Positions 1-8,941 of a stretch of 64,000 nt of DNA are shown here, one piece after another. This stretch comes from Xanthomonas sp. F10 (lineage in GTDB: Bacteria; Pseudomonadota; Gammaproteobacteria; Xanthomonadales; Xanthomonadaceae), in NCBI RefSeq assembly GCF_014206815.1, contig NZ_JACHNP010000001.1, positions 1,640,456 to 1,704,455 of the forward strand, given 5' to 3'. The notes under the pieces are model-generated. The model ran no database searches and was not told the origin of the DNA. It worked only from the letters and a program-made list of their open reading frames with translations. The position numbers were made by a program, and so were the translations under genes. How positions within the stretch are numbered: position 1 is the first letter of the stretch; each line of letters opens with the position of its first letter.

Positions 1-125
1 CCGGCCGGCATGAACGACACCGACACCATCCACAACAGCGGCGCCAGGCTGATCACGGCGAGCAGCAGCAGCCCGCCGTTGACCAGCAGCGTGTTCCAGC
101 GCGAGGCGCCGATCTCCCGGCTCAT
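1..125 (-). CDS. Carbohydrate ABC transporter permease, MalG type (partial, N-terminus only)
   Basis: This is the first ~41 codons of the second inner-membrane permease of a sugar ABC importer; the rest lies outside the window. The visible protein has a short polar N-terminus followed by one hydrophobic segment (about residues 13-36, ending near SFMPAG), the usual start of a MalG-like permease. Its ATG overlaps the stop of the upstream permease in an ATGA arrangement, so the two are translationally coupled. Function is inferred from position after a MalF-like permease and a binding lipoprotein as much as from the short sequence. Confidence 0.8.
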   Translation of the reverse strand, partial: MSREIGASRWNTLLVNGGLLLLAVISLAPLLWMVSVSFMPA

Positions 126-1003
126 ACCAGGTCCCTCTTGCGGCCGAAGCGCAGCATCACCGTCGTCACTCCCAGGATGATCAGGAACAGCAGGAACGCC
201 ACCGCCGAGGCGCGGCCGAGGTTCCACCACTTGAAGCCTTCCTCGAACATGTAATACAGCACGCTCACCGTGCTCTGCAGGGGGTCGCCACGGGTCATCA
301 CGTAGGGTTCGGCGAACAGCTGGAAGTAGCCGGACACGGTAATCACCCCGACCACCAGCAGCACCGGCCCCAGCATCGGCAGGGTGATGTGCAGGAACTG
401 CCGCCACTTGGAGGCGCCGTCGATGCGCGCGGCCTCGTACAGGTCCTGCGGGATGGCCTGCAGGCCGGCGAGGAAGATCACCATGTTGTAGCCGAAGTTC
501 TTCCACACCGCGAACAGCATGATGGTCGGCATCGCCCAGTGCGGGTCGCCGAGCCAGTCGATCGGGCCGATGCCCAGGTGCGCCAGGCCGTAGTTGACCA
601 GGCCGTAGCTGGTGTGGAACAGGTAGCGCCAGATCACCGCCACCGCCACCAGCGTGGTCACCACCGGCGCGAACAGCGCGGTGCGGAACAGCGCCTTGAA
701 GCGTGCCACCGGTGCGTTCAGCAGCAGCGCCGCGCCCAGCGAGGCGCCGATGGACAGCGGCACGCCGACGATCACGAAATACGTGGTGTTCCACAGCGAC
801 TTCCAGAACATCGGCGTCTGCAGCAACTCGATGTAGTTGCCGAAGCCGACGAAGCGCAGGTTGTGGCGGTCGGCCAGCGCATACAGGTCGAAGTCGGTGA
901 CGCTCAGCGCCAGCGCCGACAGCACCGGCAGGCCGAAGAACACGCCGATCACGATCAGCGCCGGGCCGGCGAACAGCCAGCCGATCAGGGAACCGCGCTT
1001 CAT
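122..1003 (-). CDS. Carbohydrate ABC transporter permease, MalF/UgpA type
   Basis: Inner-membrane permease of 293 residues with six predicted membrane spans, the usual size for a MalF-like subunit without a long periplasmic loop. The cytoplasmic EAA loop that contacts the ATPase is visible at YEAARIDGASKWRQFLHITL (about residues 189-208). It pairs with the MalG-like permease that follows it (ATGA overlap) and with the solute-binding lipoprotein upstream (4-base overlap). No ATP-binding subunit is present in this part of the locus, so an ATPase must lie beyond the window or be shared, as in many sugar importers. The substrate is inferred from the neighbouring GH144-like enzyme. Confidence 0.92.
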   Translation of the reverse strand: MKRGSLIGWLFAGPALIVIGVFFGLPVLSALALSVTDFDLYALADRHNLRFVGFGNYIELLQTPMFWKSLWNTTYFVIVGVPLSIGASLGAALLLNAPVARFKALFRTALFAPVVTTLVAVAVIWRYLFHTSYGLVNYGLAHLGIGPIDWLGDPHWAMPTIMLFAVWKNFGYNMVIFLAGLQAIPQDLYEAARIDGASKWRQFLHITLPMLGPVLLVVGVITVSGYFQLFAEPYVMTRGDPLQSTVSVLYYMFEEGFKWWNLGRASAVAFLLFLIILGVTTVMLRFGRKRDLV

Positions 1004-2310
1004 GGCGTGGCTCCCGCGGCCGGCGCCGCCGTGGCCTCGCGGTGCTGCTGATGGATCCAGCGGCGTTTCTCCAGGATCTCGTCGACCCGCTTGTCCAGTT
1101 CCCGCATTGCCTTCTCCTGCGGCTCACCGCCGCGCACCACCCGCTCGGTGGCCAGCCGCATCTCCTGCACGATGCGCTCCCACTCCAACACCTTCGGTGC
1201 CGGCTTGACCCGCTCCAGCTGATCGCGGAACGCATGCGCCAGCGGATCGTCGGCCAGCGACGGATACGCCCAGGTGCTGCGCCGCGGCGGCATGTCGCCG
1301 ATCAGCGCGTGGAAGCGCGCCTGGATCTGCGGCCGCGACAGGAACTCGATCAGCTTCCAGGCCGCGTCCTTGTGCTCGGACTTGCGGAAGATCACCAGGC
1401 TGGTGCCGCCGGCGATGCCGGCGCCGGGGCCGTCCGGACCGGGCAGCGGCATGGTGCCCCACTGGTCCTTCAACGCCGGCGGCTGCACCTTGCGGAACTC
1501 GCGGATGTTCCACGGGCCGGAGATGTAGAAGGCGTAGAAGCCGTTGAAGAACTCGTCCCAGACGTTGGAGATCTGCGTCTCCGACATCTTCGGCGCCCAG
1601 CCCTGGTCGAACATGTTGGCGTAGAACGCCAGCGCCTTGCGGAAACCGGGGCTTTCGAAGTTGCCGTAGTTGTTGTGGTCGCGCAGCAGCGGATCGGGCA
1701 GTTGCAGGCCCAGCGACAGCTGCTGCTCGAACTCGTTGAGCGGCATCAGGATGGCGTAGCGCTTCGGGCCCACGTGCTTCTTCACCGCCGCCATCGCCTG
1801 CTCCCACTCGGCCCAGGTCTGCGGCAGCTTGGTCACCCCGGCGTCGCGCAGCATGTCCTTGCGGTAGAACAGCAGGCGCGTGTCCACGTACCAGGGGATG
1901 CCATAGAGCTGGCCGTCGATGACGCTGGTGTCCCAGATGCCGGGGAAGTAGTCCTTCGGGTCGACCACCTTGGAGCGGTCGACGTAGGGCTGCAGTGGCT
2001 GCAGCGTGCCCAGCTCGGCGAATTCCGGAATCCAGGTGTTGCCCAACTGGCACACGTCCGGCAGGCCGTCGGCCGCGAACGCGGTCAGCAGCTTCTCGTG
2101 CGCGGCGGTCCAGGGGATGTTCTGGATGTCCACGTGGATGCCGGGATTTTCCTTCTCGAACTCCGGGATCAGCTCGGCCACCACCTCGGCCTCGCGGCCC
2201 ATCGCCCAGAACCGCACCACCTCGCCCTGCGGCGCGCGTGCGCAGCCGCACACCGCCAATACAACCAGACCCAGCGAAACCCAACGACCGATCATGCGTG
2301 CTGTGCTCAT
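1000..2310 (-). CDS. Extracellular sugar-binding lipoprotein of an ABC importer
   Basis: A 436-residue family 1 solute-binding protein. The N-terminus is a lipoprotein signal peptide with lipobox VCGC, which predicts lipidation at Cys23. The mature part shows the typical start VVRFWAMGREAEVVAELIPE and the usual two-lobe binding-protein pattern, including FYISGPWNI and GTSLVIFRKSEHKDAAWKLI segments. It should capture an oligosaccharide in the periplasm and deliver it to the two permeases encoded next. It starts inside the stop of the GH144-like gene (ATGA) and ends overlapping the first permease, so the four genes form one tightly coupled operon. Confidence 0.92.
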   Translation of the reverse strand: MSTARMIGRWVSLGLVVLAVCGCARAPQGEVVRFWAMGREAEVVAELIPEFEKENPGIHVDIQNIPWTAAHEKLLTAFAADGLPDVCQLGNTWIPEFAELGTLQPLQPYVDRSKVVDPKDYFPGIWDTSVIDGQLYGIPWYVDTRLLFYRKDMLRDAGVTKLPQTWAEWEQAMAAVKKHVGPKRYAILMPLNEFEQQLSLGLQLPDPLLRDHNNYGNFESPGFRKALAFYANMFDQGWAPKMSETQISNVWDEFFNGFYAFYISGPWNIREFRKVQPPALKDQWGTMPLPGPDGPGAGIAGGTSLVIFRKSEHKDAAWKLIEFLSRPQIQARFHALIGDMPPRRSTWAYPSLADDPLAHAFRDQLERVKPAPKVLEWERIVQEMRLATERVVRGGEPQEKAMRELDKRVDEILEKRRWIHQQHREATAAPAAGATP

Positions 2311-3929
2311 TCCGGTTGCTGCGGCTGGCGCTGTGGAGGGGTGGACTGCGCCTCGGCGGCGGCGGCGCGCGACTCGGCGATGCCCAGCGCACGCGCATTG
2401 GCCGCCTGCTCGTCCTTCTTGGGCAGCGGCTGGGCCTCGCCCTCCGGGGTCAGCCAGCCGCCGGTGAAGCCGGCGCGCTCCAGGCCGGTGCGGATGTACT
2501 TGTTCTTCTTCATCACGTTCCAGACGAACTCATTGCGGTAATTGGCGATCATGGTGACGATCGCGCCCTGGTCGATGCCGATGTAGTCGCTGGCCACCCA
2601 GCCGCGGTTGGGGATCATGCGGCCGGTCTTGAGCGGGATATCGTAATTGAAGCTGGGATTGAACGAATCCAGGAAGCCGTAGCTCGAATACAGGAAGTCG
2701 CCGAAGCGCTTGTGCATTTCCTGGGTCGCCGGAATCACCACCTCAGGTGCGAACACGATCGAGGACACCGCCGCGGTCGGCGCGATGGTGCCGTCGTCGA
2801 ACGCCTCGAACAGGCCGGCGCCGCGGGTGCGGTAGTGGAAGAACTGGCGCTGCTCGCCGCGGTACTCCTGGGTGGTGTTCTGCGGACCGTCGCTGGCGGT
2901 CAGGCCCCACACGTTCTCGCCGTACTCCTTCCACTTCATCGGGTTGTCGATGGCGTACTCGCGCTGCGCCAGGGTGGCGCGGCGGCTGTTGAGGAAATAG
3001 TCGATGCCATGCTCGCGCATGTACTGGTCCTGGATGTCGCGGAAATCGATCCAGACGTGGTTGTACTGGTGCGCGAACAGCGGGCCGAACGCCAGGTATT
3101 CCTGGCCGTAGTACACGCCCCAGTCCTTGTTGTAGGTGCGGGTCCACTCCTGCCACGCGTCCGGTTCCACCGGATGGGTCGGCGAGCCCAGCGCCAGCAG
3201 GTACACCATCATGCCTTCGTTGTAGCCCATCCAGTCGTGCTGGATGAAGCCGCGCTCGGGATACCAGCCCATCGAGATCAGCGGCTTGCGCTGCTGCATC
3301 CACGGCCAGTCCACGCGCCGGTACAGCGTGTCGGCGATCTGGCGGATCTCCTTCTCGTCGGCCGTGTCGCCTTCGTAGTAGGACTGGGCGAACAGCACAC
3401 CCATCATCAGCAGCGCGGTGTCCACGCTCGACAGTTCCACCCACTGGTCGTAGCGCAGCCCTTTTTGCATGTCCAGGAAGTGGTAGTAGAAGCCCTTGTA
3501 GCCGGCGCGCCCGGTGCGCTGCGGGCCGACCGGCACGTCGCGCAGGAAGCGCAGCGTGGTCAGGGTGCGTTGCACGGCCTGCTCACGGCTGATCCAGCCG
3601 TTCTCGTAGCCGATGGGATAGACGGTGAGCGCGAAGCCGACCGACGCGATCGACGCGAACGGCCGCGACGGATAGCGGTCCACCGCCATGCCGTTCTGCT
3701 CGTTGGTGGTGTCCCAGAAGAACTGGAAGGTGCGGCGTTCGATGTCCTCGAACAGGGGCGGCAGCTCCGGCTTCAGCAGTTTCGGCGGCAGTTCGGCCTC
3801 GACCAGGATGACCTTGACCGGCTTCTTCTCCACCGCCTTCGGCTCCTCGGTCTTCTTGCAGGCCGTCAGCAGCACCCCTGCTGCCATCAGCATCAACGAA
3901 AACCTGATGAAACTGCGCTGCTTCTTCAT
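2307..3929 (-). CDS. Glucoamylase-like lipoprotein (PF10091 / GH144-like)
   Basis: A 540-residue lipoprotein. The chosen start is preceded by a G-rich Shine-Dalgarno stretch; an in-frame ATG 18 codons upstream would put the signal peptide too far inside. Lipobox LTAC gives lipidation at Cys24, followed by KK rather than Asp, which fits outer-membrane sorting. The catalytic domain runs from about residue 60 (FFWDTTNEQNGMAVDRYPSR) to about 480 and matches the putative glucoamylase family PF10091, which contains the GH144 beta-1,2-glucanases. I infer that it cuts a glucan or oligosaccharide in the periplasm. The exact linkage is not visible. It is the first gene of the importer operon and has a LacI-type operator just upstream. 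Confidence 0.8.
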   Translation of the reverse strand: MKKQRSFIRFSLMLMAAGVLLTACKKTEEPKAVEKKPVKVILVEAELPPKLLKPELPPLFEDIERRTFQFFWDTTNEQNGMAVDRYPSRPFASIASVGFALTVYPIGYENGWISREQAVQRTLTTLRFLRDVPVGPQRTGRAGYKGFYYHFLDMQKGLRYDQWVELSSVDTALLMMGVLFAQSYYEGDTADEKEIRQIADTLYRRVDWPWMQQRKPLISMGWYPERGFIQHDWMGYNEGMMVYLLALGSPTHPVEPDAWQEWTRTYNKDWGVYYGQEYLAFGPLFAHQYNHVWIDFRDIQDQYMREHGIDYFLNSRRATLAQREYAIDNPMKWKEYGENVWGLTASDGPQNTTQEYRGEQRQFFHYRTRGAGLFEAFDDGTIAPTAAVSSIVFAPEVVIPATQEMHKRFGDFLYSSYGFLDSFNPSFNYDIPLKTGRMIPNRGWVASDYIGIDQGAIVTMIANYRNEFVWNVMKKNKYIRTGLERAGFTGGWLTPEGEAQPLPKKDEQAANARALGIAESRAAAAEAQSTPPQRQPQQPE

Positions 3930-3940
3930 CGTGCCCCCCG

Positions 3941-3954
3941 TGAAATCGTTTACA
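3941..3954. promoter_or_regulatory. LacI-type operator before the GH144-like/importer operon
   Basis: The 14 bases TGAAATCGTTTACA match the general LacI-family operator TGNAANCGNTTNCA at every fixed position. It ends 12 bases upstream (on the minus strand) of the lipoprotein start codon, inside the 93-base gap after the TonB receptor gene, where a bound repressor would block transcription. An equally perfect site precedes the lacI gene of this locus. Confidence 0.75.
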
Positions 3955-4022
3955 CGCACGCAAAAAATACCCCACTTCCGCATCGCCGCGGCCCCCGTGC
4001 GAGGGAGCCGCGGCGACCTTGC

Positions 4023-6995
4023 TTACCAGTTCAAGCCAAACGACAGCTTGAACGTCCGCATCGGCGAGGCGAGCACGCCGTTCGGCGTGCCGAACGCCGT
4101 GTTCAGGTCGGCATAGGTGCCGGTATCGGTGCTGTAGTCCGCGTAGTTGGTCCAGTTGAACAGGTTGATGACATCGGCGCGGACGTTGAACTTGATGCCC
4201 GAGCCGGTATCCCATTCCTTGTTCGCCGCCAGGCTGAATTCCTTGTAGCCCAGCGTCGCATCCGGCTTGTACTGGATGATATAGCACTGGTCGTTGCCCG
4301 CCAGGCAGTTGGTGCCGTAGCGCGGGGTCTGGCTGGCCAGCGACAGCTTGGCCGACAGGGTGATGTCGTACGGCAGGTCGTAGATGCCGGTGACCACCAG
4401 GCGGTTCTTCGGGATGCCGCCGGCCTCACGCCAGCCGTAGCCGGCCATCGACGGCTGGTCCAGCGCGTAGTGCTCGCCGTACTGACGGTTCTCCTTGGCA
4501 TCGGAGAAGGTATAGGCCACGGTCAGGCCCCAGCCGGACTCCTTGTCGTAGGGCTTGTCCAGCTTCAGCGCCAGTTGGTTGTTGCGCGTCTTCAGGCCGT
4601 TGGTGCCGAGCACGATCGCGCTGTAGCCATTGGGCGAGTCGGTGGGCACGCCGGAGGTGGTGCCGGGCAGGAAGAACGAGCCGTCGGCACGACGGTTGCC
4701 GCGCAGGAACACGAAGCCGTCCTCGCTGACGATGCGGCTCAGGGTCACGTCCGTGTACCAGTCGTTGCCCCAGAAATGCACCATGTTGCGCATGCCCAGG
4801 CTGAACTGGTCGGAGTACGGCACCTTGATGTTGTTGTCGATCAGGTACACCTCGCGGCCACCGCCGGTGCCGGCGGTGGTGGAGGCGGCCAGCCCGTTCA
4901 GGCCGGCCTGGGTCGCATAGCTCGGATCCCATGCCACGCACGGCTGGCCGAGGCACGGCGTGTTGGCGCTGTTGAAGTAGTAGCTGTAGGAGCGGAAGTT
5001 GTTGTTCAGCTGCTCCAGCGCCAGGTAGTCGAACAGGTTGCGGTCGTAGGCACGGCCGGCACCGCCGTAGATCACGTGCGCCTGGTCGCCGAACAGGTCG
5101 TAGGAGAAGCCCAGACGCGGCTGCCAGGCATCCTTGAATGCCTTGCGGTTGTTGCCGGTGCTGATGTAGTTGGCGATGTCGTAGTTGGCGTTGTCCAGGT
5201 TGCGCCAGTTCAGCAGCGCGCTGGCGACGTCGGCCGGGGTGACGAAGTCGAGGAACGAGGGGGTCTTCTCGTAGTCGTAGCGCACGCCCAGGTTCAGGGT
5301 CAGGTGCTCGTTGACCTCCCAGTCGTCCTGCAGGTAGATGCCGTACTGCTTGTTCTGCGACTGCACCGAACCGCCGTCGCCGGTGTCGCCGAAGCGCACC
5401 CGGTACGGCGTGCCGACATCGCTGAGGATGTTGTAGTAGTACTGCGGATTGGCCGGATTGATCTGGGTCGAATCGAGCTGGATGTCCTTGTACTTCAGAC
5501 CCATCTTGATGGTGTGGCTGCCGTGCCAGTCGAGGCTGTTGAGGGTCAGGTCGTCCTGCAGGGTCCAGCCCTTCTGGCCCTTGTTCTGGAAGCTGCTGCC
5601 GGCGCCGGCGCTGAGGATGGTGGTCTCGTTGCCGGCCTGCGGCACGTAGGACAGCACGTAGCCGCTGCCGTCGGTGAGCGGGGTCTGGGTCCAGAACGCG
5701 CTCTCGTAGCTCAGGTTCAGGTCGTTGAGGAAGGTCTCGCCGCTGTACTGCCAGCGCAGGTTGGCGCGCTTTTCCTTCTGCCCGTTGGTGCTGCCGTGCT
5801 GGTAGGTGGTGGTTTCGCCGATGTCCGACAGCTCGTCTTCCTTGCGGTACTTGCCGGTCAGCTCGAACAGGTTGTTGTCGCCCAGGGTCCAGTCGATCTT
5901 GCCGAAATACAGGTCTTCCTTGAACGGCGTGCTGTAGGTGGCAACCAGCGGCTGCAGCTGCGCCGGCAACTGGTCGACGCGGTCGGCGTAGATGCCGCCG
6001 GGGATCACCGTGTTGGGCGTGGTGTATTCCTTGGCCTCGTAGGCCACGAAGAAGTGCGCGCGGTCCTTGAGGATCGGGCCGCTGAAGGTGGCGCCGTACT
6101 GGGTCTCGGAGAAGTCGTCGCGCTGGCCGGCCTTGCGCTCCAGCGGGCTTTCGGCGCGCCAGTCGTCGTTGGTCGTATCCCAGAAGAAGCTGCCGTGGAA
6201 ATCGTTGGTGCCGGACTTGGTCGAGGCCACGATCGCCGCACTGCTGACCTGGTCGAACTCGGCCTTGTAGTTGGAGGTGATGACCTTGTACTCGCCGATC
6301 GCCGATTGCGGGAACGGATTGCCGCGGCTGGAATCCTGGCCGCTGACGCCGCCGGTCAGCACGTAGTTCTTCTGGCTGATGCCGTCGATGTAGACGTTGG
6401 TGCCGTTGGCCGAGGTCGCGCCGGAGCGCACCGTGGTGTTGCCCTTGGCGTCGCGCTGGAACTGCACGCTCGGCACGCTGTCGGCCAGTTCGAGGAAGTT
6501 GCGCGTGGCCTGCGGCAGCTTCTCGATCTGTACGTTGGAGATGTAGGTGGCGTTCTCCGAGGTGCGGGTTTCCACCAGCACCGGCGGCGCCTGCACCTGC
6601 ACCGCGTCGAGCGTGGTCGCGCCCTGCCCGTTGGCAGTGGCCGCTTCGCCGCCCACGCCCAGGTCCAGGGTGGCGGTCTGGCCGACCTGCACGGTGACGT
6701 TCTGCGAGGTGGTCTTGCCGTCGGCGGTGACGTCGATGCGGTAGGAACCCGGCGGCAGGCCGCCGACCGAGTAGGTGCCGTTGCTGGTCTGCACGCTGCG
6801 GCTCAGACCGGTGGCGAGGTTGGTGGCGGTGACCTGCGCGGACGCGGCCGGCGCCGAATCGACCTTGACCTGGCCACGAATGGTGGCGCCGGTGCTTTGC
6901 GCGAATGCCGGCGCGGCGCCCAGCAGCAGGCAACTGGCGAGGGCGCAGCTCAACAGCTTGCGCGTGGGCCGGGCGGAGTGCGGGGTGTGTTGCAT
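4023..6995 (-). CDS. TonB-dependent receptor, Oar-like, with N-terminal carboxypeptidase-regulatory-like domain
   Basis: An outer-membrane receptor of 990 residues. The start was set at MQHTPHSARP, which has GGAGGG upstream and is followed by a normal signal peptide ending LLGAAPAFAQ; an in-frame ATG 32 codons earlier has no signal-peptide context. After the signal come a carboxypeptidase-regulatory-like beta-sandwich (about residues 35-120), a possible TonB box (TLDAVQVQA), a plug domain (NVYIDGISQKN) and a long beta-barrel ending in an aromatic residue (FKLSFGLNW). It lies between lacI and the GH144-like operon, so it probably brings the same oligosaccharide across the outer membrane using TonB energy. 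The substrate is inferred from context only. Confidence 0.9.
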   Translation of the reverse strand: MQHTPHSARPTRKLLSCALASCLLLGAAPAFAQSTGATIRGQVKVDSAPAASAQVTATNLATGLSRSVQTSNGTYSVGGLPPGSYRIDVTADGKTTSQNVTVQVGQTATLDLGVGGEAATANGQGATTLDAVQVQAPPVLVETRTSENATYISNVQIEKLPQATRNFLELADSVPSVQFQRDAKGNTTVRSGATSANGTNVYIDGISQKNYVLTGGVSGQDSSRGNPFPQSAIGEYKVITSNYKAEFDQVSSAAIVASTKSGTNDFHGSFFWDTTNDDWRAESPLERKAGQRDDFSETQYGATFSGPILKDRAHFFVAYEAKEYTTPNTVIPGGIYADRVDQLPAQLQPLVATYSTPFKEDLYFGKIDWTLGDNNLFELTGKYRKEDELSDIGETTTYQHGSTNGQKEKRANLRWQYSGETFLNDLNLSYESAFWTQTPLTDGSGYVLSYVPQAGNETTILSAGAGSSFQNKGQKGWTLQDDLTLNSLDWHGSHTIKMGLKYKDIQLDSTQINPANPQYYYNILSDVGTPYRVRFGDTGDGGSVQSQNKQYGIYLQDDWEVNEHLTLNLGVRYDYEKTPSFLDFVTPADVASALLNWRNLDNANYDIANYISTGNNRKAFKDAWQPRLGFSYDLFGDQAHVIYGGAGRAYDRNLFDYLALEQLNNNFRSYSYYFNSANTPCLGQPCVAWDPSYATQAGLNGLAASTTAGTGGGREVYLIDNNIKVPYSDQFSLGMRNMVHFWGNDWYTDVTLSRIVSEDGFVFLRGNRRADGSFFLPGTTSGVPTDSPNGYSAIVLGTNGLKTRNNQLALKLDKPYDKESGWGLTVAYTFSDAKENRQYGEHYALDQPSMAGYGWREAGGIPKNRLVVTGIYDLPYDITLSAKLSLASQTPRYGTNCLAGNDQCYIIQYKPDATLGYKEFSLAANKEWDTGSGIKFNVRADVINLFNWTNYADYSTDTGTYADLNTAFGTPNGVLASPMRTFKLSFGLNW

Positions 6996-7100
6996 GTGGG
7001 GTTTTCCCTCCAGGAAGACGTGAAGCTCGTTATGGGTGGTGCGTGGTGCTTCGATCAAACGAAGTGGAACAAGCGATGCGGCGCGAAACACCGCGTCGCA

Positions 7101-8114
7101 TCAGGAACGGGCCGTGCTGGAATCGCGCACGACCAACGTAGGAACCAGGGTCTGTCGCCGTCCATCGTCCGCGTCGGGACGATCGATCAGTTGCAGTAGG
7201 CGATGCATCGCCTGCTCACCAAGCCCGGCGATGCTGACGCGCATGGTGGTGAGAGACGGGTGAACGAAACGCGCCAGCGGAATGTCGTCGAAGCCGGCCA
7301 ACGCGATGTCGTTGGGCACGCGCACGCCGTTCTGGGTGAAGGCGTAGAGGCAGCCGAGCGCGGTCATGTCGTTGGCGGCGAACACCGCATCGGGCAGCGT
7401 GCCAGCCTGCAGCATCGCCTGCCCAGCGCGATACCCGGAGGCTTCGTCGAAGTCGCCCGGGAACTCCTGGCCGTGCGCGTCGCCGGGATGACGCGCGATG
7501 GCGTCGCGAAAACCGCGCAGGCGTTCGCGCGCGTCGAAGTTCAGTTCCGGGCCACCGATGAAGGCGATGCGGCAATGCCCCATCGCCAGCAGGTGCTCGG
7601 TCATCGCCACCGCACCGGCATGGTCGTCGATGCTCAGTACCGGGTACTCGGTGCCCGGCAGGTGGGTGTTGATCAGCACCGTCGGCAGCGCCTGCGGCAG
7701 GTTGTCGGTGAGGAAGCCCGGGCGCTCGGCATACGGCGACAGCACCAGCAGACCGTCGACGCGACCGCGCATCGCGCGCAGCGCCCGTCCCTGCTCTTCC
7801 GGGTCGCCGTGGTAGCTGGACACCAGCAGGTGCTGGCGGCGCGCGCGGGCGGCGCCGTCGATGCCGCGGATCAATTCGGAGAAGAACTCGCCGTACAGGT
7901 CGGGCAGCACCACCCCCAGGGTCTGGGTGCGGCGGCTGCTGAGGCTGCGCGCCGCCGCGTGCGGGCTGTAGCGCAGGCGCTCGGCCACTTCCAGGACCAG
8001 GGTCCGGACTGGCGCGGCCACGTTCTCGTGGCCGTTGAGCGCACGCGACACGGTGGCCACGGAAACCCGGGCCTCGCGTGCAACGTCTTTGATGGTGACC
8101 GCGCTCTTCGCCAT
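7101..8114 (-). CDS. LacI-family transcriptional regulator
   Basis: A 337-residue repressor. The N-terminal helix-turn-helix is plain (TIKDVAREARVSVATVSRAL, residues 7-26), followed by the hinge region (SSRRTQTLGVVLPD) and a periplasmic-binding-like sensor domain with NDMTALGCLYAF and AGFDDIPLARF, typical of GalR/LacI proteins. It is the first gene of the carbohydrate locus on this strand and is followed after 105 bases by the TonB receptor. Perfect LacI-type operators are found 45 bases before its own start and before the GH144-like gene, so autoregulation and control of the importer are both likely. The inducer is probably a sugar released by the pathway. Confidence 0.93.
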   Translation of the reverse strand: MAKSAVTIKDVAREARVSVATVSRALNGHENVAAPVRTLVLEVAERLRYSPHAAARSLSSRRTQTLGVVLPDLYGEFFSELIRGIDGAARARRQHLLVSSYHGDPEEQGRALRAMRGRVDGLLVLSPYAERPGFLTDNLPQALPTVLINTHLPGTEYPVLSIDDHAGAVAMTEHLLAMGHCRIAFIGGPELNFDARERLRGFRDAIARHPGDAHGQEFPGDFDEASGYRAGQAMLQAGTLPDAVFAANDMTALGCLYAFTQNGVRVPNDIALAGFDDIPLARFVHPSLTTMRVSIAGLGEQAMHRLLQLIDRPDADDGRRQTLVPTLVVRDSSTARS

Positions 8115-8158
8115 CGTGCCGCCCTCCGCGGCAGAGACCTTGAGAAACTGGCGCGGAC

Positions 8159-8172
8159 TGTAATCGTTTTCA
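8159..8172. promoter_or_regulatory. LacI-type operator before lacI
   Basis: TGTAATCGTTTTCA matches TGNAANCGNTTNCA at every fixed position and lies 45 bases upstream of the lacI start. The region immediately beyond it (8,185-8,240) is unusually A+T-rich for this genome, consistent with a promoter. No third site was found in the gap before the TonB receptor, which suggests that receptor expression is driven from this site through lacI. Confidence 0.72.
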
Positions 8173-8360
8173 GCGCGAGGCAGAAGCCCTTTGTTATTTT
8201 TCCAATAAAACTCTTATTTTTCAGTTACTTGAATAATGCGACACCAGTCGAAATCGTGCCGCAATGCAACATAATCCAGGTGCAGATTCCGCTTTTCCGC
8301 GGGATCCACACTCCTGTTTGGACCTGCTTTGGACCTGCGGCACCCCTTCGCCGCAGCGCG

Positions 8361-8645
8361 TCAGCGGGCGGCGCCCGGCACCTCGGCGCGGATCGACAGC
8401 GCATGGATGTCGGTTTGCATCATCTCGCCCAGCGCCGCGTAGACCGCGCGGTGCCGGGCCAACGGCGCCATCCCGGCGAAGGCCGCACTGACGACCCTTA
8501 CATTGAAATGTCCACGGCCATCGCGCGCGCCGGCATGGCCGGCATGGCGATGGCTGTCGTCCTCCACCTCCAGCGCCTGCGGCGCGAACGCCGCCTCCAG
8601 CGCAGCGCGGATCCGCGCCACCCGCTCGGCGCCGACCTGGCTCAT
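8361..8645 (-). CDS. bolA: BolA family protein
   Basis: A 94-residue BolA-like protein. The start [20 protein letters not shown] overlaps the end of the upstream yciI gene by 4 bases. The family core is visible: [13 protein letters not shown] (with the invariant His residues), then [14 protein letters not shown] and the helix [20 protein letters not shown]. BolA proteins partner with monothiol glutaredoxins in iron-sulfur trafficking and affect cell shape and stress responses. Pairing with a YciI-like gene is common in Xanthomonadaceae. Confidence 0.93.
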   Translation of the reverse strand: MSQVGAERVARIRAALEAAFAPQALEVEDDSHRHAGHAGARDGRGHFNVRVVSAAFAGMAPLARHRAVYAALGEMMQTDIHALSIRAEVPGAAR

Positions 8646-8941
8646 GGCAGCACCTTGCGGAACGGCCGCACCTCGACCCGCGCGTAGACCCCGGCCTCGA
8701 CATACGGGTCGGCCTCGGCCCAGGCCTGCGCCTCGGCCAGCGAGTCGAACGCGGCCACCACCAGGCTGCCGCTGAAGCCGGCCGGGCCCGGATCCTCGGC
8801 GTCGATCGCCGGGCACGGCCCGGCCAGCAGCAGCCGTCCGGCCTCCTGCAGCTGGGTCAGCCGCTGCAGATGCGCCGGTCGCGCCACCGCCCGCCGCGGC
8901 AGCGCATCGGCCACGTCATACCCCTCGATCACGTACCACAT
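8642..8941 (-). CDS. YciI family protein
   Basis: A 99-residue single-domain YciI-like protein starting [20 protein letters not shown]. The fold is a ferredoxin-like alpha/beta domain with the conserved R-P-A-H-L segment after the first helix (ARPAHLQRL) and the [18 protein letters not shown]-terminal strand. YciI proteins are small putative enzymes of unclear activity. It is the upstream gene of a two-gene unit with bolA. A second, more distant paralogue lies in the arg/pro cluster at 51,912-52,169. Confidence 0.9.
   Translation of the reverse strand: MWYVIEGYDVADALPRRAVARPAHLQRLTQLQEAGRLLLAGPCPAIDAEDPGPAGFSGSLVVAAFDSLAEAQAWAEADPYVEAGVYARVEVRPFRKVLP

Noticed and set aside
7049-7064. CTTCG-N6-CGAAG inverted repeat as a third LacI operator before the TonB receptor
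   Set aside because: It does not fit TGNAANCGNTTNCA in half-site or centre, and its arms are short enough to be chance.
1995-7199. Very long open frame on the plus strand opposite the TonB receptor and GH144-like genes
   Set aside because: High G+C content leaves few stop codons on the opposite strand. The translation is Arg/Val/Gln/His-rich with no domain, while the minus-strand genes have strong family similarity.
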